From Pontiella desulfatans (GTDB lineage Bacteria; Verrucomicrobiota; Kiritimatiellia; Kiritimatiellales; Pontiellaceae): a stretch of 64,000 bases of DNA. This document shows positions 57,608 to 64,000 of the stretch, one piece after another. The notes under the pieces are model-generated. The model was given only the letters and a program-made list of their open reading frames with translations, had not been told where the DNA came from and did no database searches. The stretch's first letter is position 1. The number at the start of each line of letters is the position of its first letter. Location: positions 248,001 through 312,000 of the forward strand of contig NZ_CAAHFG010000003.1 of NCBI RefSeq assembly GCF_900890425.1, in the 5' to 3' direction. The position numbers were made by a program, and so were the translations under genes.

Positions 57608-58693
57608 ATGTTATACGACGTACCAGTGAATCTAGGCGAGCGCTCCTACCAAATCCATATCGGGGCGGGTGTTTTGGACCGGATCGGCGGGCTTTGCGCC
57701 GATGTGGGTCTGAAGGGGAAATGTTTGGTGATCACCGACGAAAACGTGGGTGGGCATTATGCGGAACCCGTGCTGCAATCGTTGGAGGGCGCCGGTTTTT
57801 CGGCCCGCCTTGCCACGCTGCCGCCCGGCGAGCAGACCAAGTGCGGCGACCAGGTGTTTTCCCTATATAGTGAATGCATCAAGGCCGGGCTCGACCGAAA
57901 GTCGTTTGTCGTGGCGCTGGGCGGCGGGGTGATCGGCGATCTGGCCGGTTTCGTGGCCGCCACCTATTTAAGGGGCATCCCGTTCGTGCAGGTGCCGACC
58001 TCCCTGCTTTCGATGGTCGATAGCTCCGTCGGCGGCAAGACCGGCATCAACATTCCCGAGGGTAAAAACCTGGTCGGGGCCTTCTACCAGCCGCAGCTCG
58101 TGCTGGCCGACCTCGACACGCTCAAAACCCTCCCGCCGCGCGAATATGCCGCCGGCCTGGCCGAAGTGGTCAAATACGGCATTATCTACGACGCACCGTT
58201 CTTCAAGACGCTTGAAGAAAACATCCACGCGTTGGCCGATGTAAACAATTCGGAACTGCTGGCCAAGATGGTTGGGCGCAGCTGCGAGGTGAAGGCCGAG
58301 GTGGTGGCGCAGGATGAGCGCGAGGGCGGGCTGCGCGCCATTCTGAACTTTGGCCACACCGTCGGCCACGCGGTCGAGAATGTTGCCGGATACGGCACCT
58401 ATGTGCATGGCGAGGCCGTGGCCATCGGTTCCGTCTATGCCGCCCGGGCTTCCGCCGAACTAACGGGGCTCTCCAAGGAAGAGACCGAACGGATCGAACA
58501 GATTTTCAAGGCCTTGGGCCTTCCGGTAACCGCCCCGGGCCTGGAATGGCCGGCCCTGCGCGAGGCGCTTACGGTCGACAAGAAGACCATTGGCGGCATG
58601 CCCAAGTTTGTCCTCGCCTCCGAAATCGGCGCCGTCACCTTCGGCAACGAAGTCCCCGAAGCCCTCATGGAAACCCTCTGGAACGGTTTGTGA
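57608..58693 (+). CDS. aroB: 3-dehydroquinate synthase
   Basis: This 361-residue NAD/metal enzyme performs the second shikimate-pathway step. Motifs: VALGGGVIGDLAGFVAATYL, RGIPFVQVPTSLLSMVDSSV, GGKTGINIPEGKNLVGAF, LNFGHTVGHAVENV (metal His) and GEAVAIGSVYAARASAELTG. The start at 57608 (MLYDVPVNLGERSY) is used; the longer frame adds repeat-encoded residues. No other aro gene is adjacent. Confidence 0.95.
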   Translation: MLYDVPVNLGERSYQIHIGAGVLDRIGGLCADVGLKGKCLVITDENVGGHYAEPVLQSLEGAGFSARLATLPPGEQTKCGDQVFSLYSECIKAGLDRKSFVVALGGGVIGDLAGFVAATYLRGIPFVQVPTSLLSMVDSSVGGKTGINIPEGKNLVGAFYQPQLVLADLDTLKTLPPREYAAGLAEVVKYGIIYDAPFFKTLEENIHALADVNNSELLAKMVGRSCEVKAEVVAQDEREGGLRAILNFGHTVGHAVENVAGYGTYVHGEAVAIGSVYAARASAELTGLSKEETERIEQIFKALGLPVTAPGLEWPALREALTVDKKTIGGMPKFVLASEIGAVTFGNEVPEALMETLWNGL

Positions 58694-58696
58694 ACC

Positions 58697-58768
58697 ACTA
58701 ATTAACACTAATGGACACTAATCTCCCTACATCCGCAATTAGTGAAGATTAGTGAAAATTAGTGGTTG
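58697..58768. repeat. CCACTAATTAACACTAATGG inverted repeat
   Basis: CCACTAATTAACACTAATGG and AGTGAAGATTAGTGAAAATT then AGTGGTTGG are near complements. It spans the aroB-dprA gap up to 6 bp before the dprA start. Confidence 0.75.
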
Positions 58769-58774
58769 GAAATA

Positions 58775-59899
58775 ATGCAGGATCGAGAAGCATATATTGT
58801 CTTGAACATGATCGAGGGGCTGGGGCCGGTGAGCGTCCGCCGCCTGGTCGATTGCCTCGGTTCGCCCAAGGCGATTCTCGAAGCCGACCGCGAGGCGCTG
58901 ATGGAGGCGCGCGGCGTGGGCGAAAAGCTGGCTCTCAAGATTCTGGTTCAACGCGACTCGATCGATGTGGAGGCCGAGATGGAGAAGGCCGCCGACCTCG
59001 GCGCACGGATCGTGGTTCCGTTGGACGATGAATATCCGGAGGCGCTCAAGGCCATTCATGATCCGCCGCTGGCCCTGTATGTTAAAGGGCGCTTGCTGCC
59101 CACCGACTCAAAGGCATTGGGCATCGTGGGGTCGCGCTCGACGTCGCACTACGGCCTGACCGCCGCCGACCGGCTGGCCTATCAGCTGGGGCAGACCGGC
59201 TTCACGGTGGTTAGCGGCCTGGCGCGCGGAACCGACACGGCGGCGCACATGGGCGCGCTCAAGAGCAGCGGCCGAACCATCGCGGTGCTGGGCGGTGCGC
59301 TCGATTGCCTCTACCCTCCGGAAAACGCCGAGCTGGCCGGCCGGATTGCCAAGCAGGGCGCGGTGATCAGTGAATATCCGATGGGACGGCAGGCCGACCG
59401 CATGACGTTCCCCTACCGCAACCGCATCATCAGTGGTTTGAGCATGGGCGTGTTGTTGATCGAATCCGACCTCAAGGGCGGCTCGATGCACACCACCGAA
59501 GCGGCGATGGAGCAGGGGCGCACCGTCTTTGCTCTGCCGGGACGGATCGATACGCCCGGCGCCAAGGGGCCGCACTTCTTGATCAAGAACGGGGCCAAGC
59601 TGGTCGAGCGGCTCGACGATATTTTGGAAGAATATGAATTCCTGATTCCGCCCGGGGAGCTGGAGGCGCCGGCAGGGGCTCCTGCCGCCCGCCCCGACGT
59701 TCCGATGACGGAGCAGGAAACGCAGATTGTGGAAGCCCTGTGGCAGGAGCCGATGGATGTCGACTCCCTCGCCCGGGCCATCGGCCTGCAAAGCCACGAA
59801 CTCAGTGGTTTGTTATTGGGATTGGAAATGAAGCGGGTCATCAAAACCCTGCCCGGCCGCATGGTCGAACTGGCGGAAGACCTTCGACGGATGCATTAA
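58775..59899 (+). CDS. dprA: DNA-processing protein DprA
   Basis: The 374-residue protein has an N-terminal SAM-like domain (GLGPVSVRRLVDCLGSPKAI), the Rossmann-like core (IVGSRSTSHYGLTAADRLAY; SGLARGTDTAAHMGALKSSG; LGGALDCLYPPENAELAGRI; FPYRNRIISGLSMGVLLIES) and a C-terminal winged-helix (PDVPMTEQETQIVEALWQEP). It loads RecA on incoming single-stranded DNA in natural transformation. The stop TAA is shared with the left arm of the repeat flanking the next gene. Confidence 0.93.
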   Translation: MQDREAYIVLNMIEGLGPVSVRRLVDCLGSPKAILEADREALMEARGVGEKLALKILVQRDSIDVEAEMEKAADLGARIVVPLDDEYPEALKAIHDPPLALYVKGRLLPTDSKALGIVGSRSTSHYGLTAADRLAYQLGQTGFTVVSGLARGTDTAAHMGALKSSGRTIAVLGGALDCLYPPENAELAGRIAKQGAVISEYPMGRQADRMTFPYRNRIISGLSMGVLLIESDLKGGSMHTTEAAMEQGRTVFALPGRIDTPGAKGPHFLIKNGAKLVERLDDILEEYEFLIPPGELEAPAGAPAARPDVPMTEQETQIVEALWQEPMDVDSLARAIGLQSHELSGLLLGLEMKRVIKTLPGRMVELAEDLRRMH

Positions 59900-59924
59900 C
59901 CACAAAGGAACTAAGGACTCTAAG
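59898..59924. repeat. AACCACAAAGG-type arm, left of GxxExxY gene
   Basis: AACCACAAAGGAACTAAGGA then CTCTAAG. Its reverse complement matches 60324-60350 at 24 of 27 positions. Confidence 0.8.
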
Positions 59925-59926
59925 AA

Positions 59927-60322
59927 ATGGATTATGAACCGCTGACAGATGAGCTTGAACGAATCGGAAAGGAAATTGTCGATTCGGCTCATCGTGTTCA
60001 TAAGGAATTGGGGCCTGGGTTGCTTGAGTCGGTTTATGAAGAGTGCATGGTCTACGACTTAAGGCGAAAAGGTTTGAAGGCCGAGACCCAAGTCGATCTT
60101 CCCATTGAGTTTGACGGCCATGTGCTGAAAGGGAATAAGCTAAGAATCGATATGGTGGTCGAGGGAAAGGTTGTTGTTGAAAACAAGGCCGTGGTCGAAA
60201 TGATTCCGCTCTATGAAGCCCAGGCGCTGACCTATATCAGACAAGGGAAGATGCGGTTGGGGTATTTAATAAACTATAACGTAACTTTAATTAAGAACGG
60301 CATTAAGCGCTTCGTGATCTAG
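59927..60322 (+). CDS. GxxExxY protein (PD-(D/E)XK-like)
   Basis: This 131-residue protein has the family signature HKELGPGLLESVYEECMVYD. It also carries IDMVVEGKVVVENKAV (D and E-x-K spaced as in PD-(D/E)XK nucleases) and LRIDM. The biochemical role is unknown. It is flanked by inverted AACCACAAAGG arms directly at its ends; the left arm provides the ribosome region and the stop codon sits 1 bp before the right arm. This placement supports the gene and its repeats being one unit. Confidence 0.85.
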   Translation: MDYEPLTDELERIGKEIVDSAHRVHKELGPGLLESVYEECMVYDLRRKGLKAETQVDLPIEFDGHVLKGNKLRIDMVVEGKVVVENKAVVEMIPLYEAQALTYIRQGKMRLGYLINYNVTLIKNGIKRFVI

Positions 60323-60323
60323 T

Positions 60324-60350
60324 CTTTGAGTCCTTGGTGCCTTTGTGGTT
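60324..60350. repeat. CCTTTGTGGTT-type arm, right of GxxExxY gene
   Basis: CTTTGAGTCCTTGGTGCCTTTGTGGTT, in inverted relation to 59898-59924. Confidence 0.8.
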
Positions 60351-60369
60351 GTAAACAGTAGGAAGTGAA

Positions 60370-62922
60370 ATGAGCAAGAATCTAGTGATTGTGGAGTCGC
60401 CGGCGAAGGCGAAGAAGATTAACCAGTTCCTCGGCAAGGACTATTGCGTGATGGCCTCCGTGGGCCATGTGCGCGATCTGCCGGCCAAGAAGCTGGGCGT
60501 GGATGTCGAAAAGGGTTTTGAGCCGGACTATGTGGCAACGACGCGCGGCAAGAAGGTGCTGAAGGAGCTCAAGGCCGAGGCCAAGAAATGCGAAAACGTC
60601 TATCTCGCGCCCGACCCCGACCGCGAAGGGGAAGCCATTGCGTGGCACCTCTACGAAGCGCTCAAGAAAACCGTGCCGGAAGAAAACTTTTTCCGCGTCA
60701 CCTACAACGAAATCACCAAGCCCGCCATCCTCGCCGCATTCGAACAACCCGAAAAGATCGATATGGACCGGGTCAACGCGCAGCAGGCGCGGCGCATCCT
60801 CGACCGCCTCGTCGGCTTCCAGGGCAGCCCGGTGGTGCGCAAGCAGATCCGCGGGGCGCAGAGCGTCGGCCGCGTGCAGACCGTTGCGCTGCGGTTGGTG
60901 GTGGAGCGCGAAAACGAGATTACCGGCTTCGAACCCGAAACCTATTTCACGGTCGGTGCGCAGGTCCGCAAGCAGGAGGCGCCGCTCGATCCCTTCACCG
61001 TCAAGCTCGCCCGCATCAACAACGAACCGGTCGGCATCAAGGATCGCAAGCTGCTGCCCGGCGCCGTCAAGACGATGGAGCAACTCGATGGCATCCGGCA
61101 GGAGCTGGAAAACAGCCCGCTCAAGGTCAGCGATGTGGTCACCAAGGAAGTCACCCGTCGGGCGCGTCCGCCTTTCATTACGTCCACGCTGCAGCAGTCG
61201 GCCTCCGGTTCGTGCGGCTTTGCCCCGGCGCGCACGATGGGCATCGCGCAAAAGCTGTACGAAAGCGGACTCATCACCTACATGCGTACCGACTCGTTCA
61301 ACATTGCCAAGAGCGCGCAGGACGAGTGCCGGGCGTTCGTAACCGAAAACTATGGTTCCGAATACCTGCCCGAAAAGCCCAACTTCTACAAAAGCAAAGG
61401 GGCCGCGCAGGAAGCCCACGAAGCCATCCGCCCCACCGACGTGACCATTGAGCCCGGCCGCGAGGGCGTGAAGCTCGATGGTGCGGAGCAAAAGCTCTAT
61501 AAGCTGATCTGGGAACGCTTCGTCGCCAGCCAGATGGTGCCGGCGCGCATTGCCCGCCGTACGGTCGAGGTGGAGGCCGGTTCCGAAAACACCTATCTCT
61601 TCCGCGCCACCGCTTCCGAGATCGCCTTCCCCGGCTACATGAAGGCCAGCGGCATCGAGGCCGCCGCCGACAAGCCGAAGGAGGGCGAGGACAACGAAAC
61701 CGAAACCATTCCGCCGCTCGCCAAGGATGAAAACCTCGATGTGCTCGACTGGCTTTCCGAACAGAAGGAAACCAAGCCGGTTGCGCGCTATACCGAGGCA
61801 TCGCTCATCCGCGCGCTGGAGGAAAACGGCGTGGGCCGCCCCTCCACCTATGCCGCCATCATGTCGAAGCTCGACGAGCGCGAATATGTGATCAAGGATA
61901 AGCGCTCGCTCATCCCGACCGACCTCGGCAAGGAGCTGGTGACGCTCGTGCTGCGGACGGAGCAAAAGCTTAAGTCCGACAACAAGGTCGATCTGTTCGA
62001 AGTCCACTTTACCGCCGACATGGAAACCAAGCTCGACGAGGTCGAGGAAGGCAAGATCGAGTGGACGGCCATGATGCGGGAGTTTTATCCGTCGTTGCTC
62101 GAATGGATCGAGCATGCGAAGGAGACCGCGGAGCCGGCCTTTGTGGCCCAATGTTTCGAGGCCTTGGCGAATGTCTCCGAGTGGGCGCCGGCCGTCAAGT
62201 CCGGCCGCCGCACCTACGACGACCACAAAACCTTCGAAGACCTCCAGGAAAAGGTGGGCGAGGGCGAGCTGCTCTCCAAGCGCCAGGGCGAAATGCTGCA
62301 CAAGATGTGCTGCCGCTACATCAAGCAGGTTCCCGCCGCGTTGGCGGCCGAGCTGGAGCTGGTCGAGCCCGAAGCCGTGCGCGGCGACACGCCCCGCAAG
62401 CTCCAGATCCTGGCCAACGTGAAGTTCGAAGAACCCCGCAGCGTCGGCAAGCGCACCTACGACGACAAAAAGTTTGTCGGTTCCCTGGCCGACCAGATCA
62501 CCATGGGCAAACGCCTCAGCGAGCGCCAGGTGGCCTATCTCGATACGCTGCTCACCAAATATTCCGACCAGCTCGAAAACTTCGAGGCCATCAAGGCCGA
62601 GTTCAAGCTCGACGAAAAGAAGGAGGTCGAGGCCGATCCCACCACCGCACCGGTGATTGCGCTGATGCAGCACATTACCGAATGGGCCGAGCCGACCATG
62701 CGCGGCAAGCGCGAGTTCAACGATAAGACGTTCTTCGATTCCATCTCCACCCAGTTCAAGGGCAAGGGGGCGCTCTCCGATCGCCAGCTCGCCGCCCTCA
62801 AGAAGATGGCCGCGCGCTATGCCGACCAGATCCCGAACTATCAGGACGCGATGGATCAATACGGCCTGCCCGCCCCCCGCAAGCCCAAGCCGAAGAAGGA
62901 AGAAACTCCTGCTTCTGAATAA
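60370..62922 (+). CDS. topA: DNA topoisomerase I with unusual C-terminal repeats
   Basis: The 850-residue type IA topoisomerase has a Toprim domain (LVIVESPAKAKKINQFLGKD; YLAPDPDREGEAIAWHLYEA), the active-site Tyr in ESGLITYMRTDSFNIAK, and EENGVGRPSTYAAIMSKLDE. Instead of the usual four-Cys zinc fingers the C-terminus (about 610-835) holds three repeats of about 75-85 residues (SGRRTYDDHKTFEDLQ, VGKRTYDDKKFVGSLA, RGKREFNDKTFFDSIS, each followed by LS(K/E/D)RQ). The tail is Lys/Pro-rich. It relaxes negative supercoils; the repeats may replace DNA-binding fingers. Confidence 0.93.
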   Translation: MSKNLVIVESPAKAKKINQFLGKDYCVMASVGHVRDLPAKKLGVDVEKGFEPDYVATTRGKKVLKELKAEAKKCENVYLAPDPDREGEAIAWHLYEALKKTVPEENFFRVTYNEITKPAILAAFEQPEKIDMDRVNAQQARRILDRLVGFQGSPVVRKQIRGAQSVGRVQTVALRLVVERENEITGFEPETYFTVGAQVRKQEAPLDPFTVKLARINNEPVGIKDRKLLPGAVKTMEQLDGIRQELENSPLKVSDVVTKEVTRRARPPFITSTLQQSASGSCGFAPARTMGIAQKLYESGLITYMRTDSFNIAKSAQDECRAFVTENYGSEYLPEKPNFYKSKGAAQEAHEAIRPTDVTIEPGREGVKLDGAEQKLYKLIWERFVASQMVPARIARRTVEVEAGSENTYLFRATASEIAFPGYMKASGIEAAADKPKEGEDNETETIPPLAKDENLDVLDWLSEQKETKPVARYTEASLIRALEENGVGRPSTYAAIMSKLDEREYVIKDKRSLIPTDLGKELVTLVLRTEQKLKSDNKVDLFEVHFTADMETKLDEVEEGKIEWTAMMREFYPSLLEWIEHAKETAEPAFVAQCFEALANVSEWAPAVKSGRRTYDDHKTFEDLQEKVGEGELLSKRQGEMLHKMCCRYIKQVPAALAAELELVEPEAVRGDTPRKLQILANVKFEEPRSVGKRTYDDKKFVGSLADQITMGKRLSERQVAYLDTLLTKYSDQLENFEAIKAEFKLDEKKEVEADPTTAPVIALMQHITEWAEPTMRGKREFNDKTFFDSISTQFKGKGALSDRQLAALKKMAARYADQIPNYQDAMDQYGLPAPRKPKPKKEETPASE

Positions 62923-62925
62923 GAA

Positions 62926-63008
62926 TTAACCACAAAGGCACAAAGGACTCGAAGAGGTGACTATACTCGTTTTCGTGTTCCTTTGTGAACTTGGTGCCTT
63001 TGTGGTTA
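62926..63008. repeat. AACCACAAAGG-type inverted repeat without a gene
   Basis: TTAACCACAAAGGCACAAAG and CTTGGTGCCTTTGTGGTTAA are inverted arms with about 40 bp between, like the arms around the GxxExxY gene but empty. It fills the topA-xer gap. Confidence 0.85.
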
Positions 63009-63021
63009 AAAGCGATTCGCC

Positions 63022-63978
63022 ATGAACGATCCGTGCGTTGAACATTTTGTGCAGTATCTCGAAGGCGAGAAAAACGCCTCCGAGCATACGATCAGCAACT
63101 ACCTGATCGATATCCGGCAGTATTGCGAGATCGTGTGGGGCGAGGAGGCCACCGCGCCCTTCAAATGGAAGGAGGCCGACCGCTTTACCGCGCGCAAGTT
63201 TCTCGTCTTTTTCCAGAAGCTGGAAATGGCGCCGGCCACCACGGGGCGCAAGCTTTCGGCGTTGCGCTCGTTCTATCGGTTTTTGCTGCGCGAGGAATAT
63301 GTGGAGCACAATCCGTTCAGCGGGTTGAACCTGCCGAAGAAGGGGAGCTATCTGCCGCAAATCCTTTCAACCACCGAGGTGGTGCGGTTGCTCGACGCTC
63401 CTGCGAAATACAACGAACAGCAGGTGCTCACCAACAATCCGAAGATCAAGATTTGGCGCGAATACATGGTCGCGCGCGATGCCGCCATCCTGGAACTGCT
63501 CTATTCCACCGGCATGCGCATCAACGAGTTGGTCAAGTTGCCGGAGGAGGGCATCGACCTGCTCTCCGGCGTGGCGCGCGTCCGCGGCAAAGGCAAGAAG
63601 GAGCGGCTCTGCCCGTTGGGGTCGCCGGCGGAACGGGCTCTGACCAACAACCTTCAGCTTCGCGAAAACGTTTGGCTGTTGGAAGGCAAGCGCGATGTGC
63701 GAAGCCCGGTCTTCCTGAATAAAAGCGGCGGCCCCATCACCGCGCGCTCCATCGAACGCATGATGAAAAAATATGTGCTGTTTTGCCACTTGAACGCCGA
63801 ACTGACCCCGCACAGCCTGCGCCATAGCTTTGCCACCCACCTGCTCGATGCCGGCGCCGATCTGCGCAGCGTCCAGGAGTTGCTCGGCCACGCCTCGCTC
63901 TCCACCACCCAAATCTACACCCACGTCTCCGTCGAGCGCCTCAAGGAAGTCTACCAGCTGGCCCATCCAAGGGCGTAA
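63022..63978 (+). CDS. Xer-type tyrosine recombinase
   Basis: The 318-residue protein has an N-terminal SAM-like DNA-binding domain (FVQYLEGEKNASEHTISNYL) and the catalytic core with the first Arg in STGMRINELVKLPEEG, Lys in RGKGKKERLCPLGSPAERA, H-x-x-R in PHSLRHSFATHLLDAGADLR, LLGHASLSTTQIYTHVSVER including the last His and the Tyr nucleophile. XerC and XerD resolve chromosome dimers at dif; which of the two this is cannot be told, and it lies in the topA region as xer genes often do. The stop TAA merges with a repeat edge. Confidence 0.88.
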   Translation: MNDPCVEHFVQYLEGEKNASEHTISNYLIDIRQYCEIVWGEEATAPFKWKEADRFTARKFLVFFQKLEMAPATTGRKLSALRSFYRFLLREEYVEHNPFSGLNLPKKGSYLPQILSTTEVVRLLDAPAKYNEQQVLTNNPKIKIWREYMVARDAAILELLYSTGMRINELVKLPEEGIDLLSGVARVRGKGKKERLCPLGSPAERALTNNLQLRENVWLLEGKRDVRSPVFLNKSGGPITARSIERMMKKYVLFCHLNAELTPHSLRHSFATHLLDAGADLRSVQELLGHASLSTTQIYTHVSVERLKEVYQLAHPRA

Positions 63979-64000
63979 TACCAATAAACTGATTTGTTTT
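63977..64000. repeat. Left edge of a fourth ACCACAGAGG-type element (window end)
   Basis: AATACCAATAAACTGATTTG then TTTT matches the left edges at 2526, 33879 and 37715. The element continues beyond the window. Confidence 0.7.

Noticed and set aside
60382-62859. 825-residue open frame opposite topA
   Set aside because: It is the complement of a clear topoisomerase gene; the high-GC codon pattern creates a long antisense frame. No motifs or ribosome site.

Overview
The window looks like chromosome of a Gram-negative bacterium of the PVC group, most likely a Kiritimatiellota (Pontiella-like) organism. This is inferred: there is no rRNA operon to test it. The supporting signs are lpxA (lipid A, so an outer membrane), many lipoproteins and an outer-membrane barrel, URO-D-family paralogues beside AraC regulators, a Ser/Thr kinase gene joined to an ECF sigma gene, large secreted Gly-rich/fibronectin proteins, and many word-like inverted repeats between genes. 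The core genes are ordinary: hflKC, fabZ-lpxA, htrA, pyrD/pyrK, ilvBN, fusA, accD, folC, aroB, dprA, topA, a xer recombinase, and one tRNA-Pro.

Layout: 1-330 truncated transposase; 540-2483 hflKC; 2833-4239 desaturase-Rieske fusion; 4359-11500 a URO-D/AraC region containing one intact and two decayed URO-D genes, broken up by a RAYT plus IS4-type block bounded by perfect 29-bp inverted repeats; 11555-17945 envelope and housekeeping genes (parvulin lipoprotein, YkgJ, fabZ, lpxA, two pseudopilins, HtrA, a uridine-kinase-like protein); 18320-19817 small lipoproteins and tiny ORFs; tRNA-Pro; 20370-22906 a frameshifted Gly-rich exoprotein; 23968-30359 SNF2 helicase, ECF sigma and Ser/Thr kinase; 30888-35074 small proteins and pyrimidine genes; 35259-36927 an orphan Rhs tip with a metalloprotease-like toxin and a probable immunity gene; 36928-38268 a mosaic of repeats; 38269-49507 barrel protein, ilvBN, fusA, tatD, comF, accD; 49601-56967 folC, then a compact six-gene minus-strand operon of four secreted proteins sharing an 'ETAKG' N-terminal module plus a histidine kinase and response regulator; 57150-63978 aroB, dprA, a GxxExxY protein, topA and xer.

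Three observations stand out. (1) Three copies of a roughly 100-110-nt noncoding gene (27316-27424, 30416-30525, 43682-43782, all minus) share an A-tract, a CGGGTAACG box exactly 17 nt from a TATACA/TATTAA box, a 5' GAACCCAAC segment, a stem whose base pairs change together around a constant AAGTGAACCCAA loop, and a terminator. This looks like a multicopy small-RNA family, and two copies bracket the kinase-sigma operon. (2) Intergenic inverted repeats of the ACCACAGAGG and AACCACAAAGG types have definable ends. Three of those ends coincide with stop codons, and one pair of arms flanks a GxxExxY (PD-(D/E)XK-like) gene, so this may be a mobile system. (3) The ETAKG operon looks like a dedicated surface-signalling unit.

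Most intergenic gaps hold repeats rather than genes. Starts were moved downstream of the longest reading frame where the upstream part is repeat sequence or where a better ribosome site exists.
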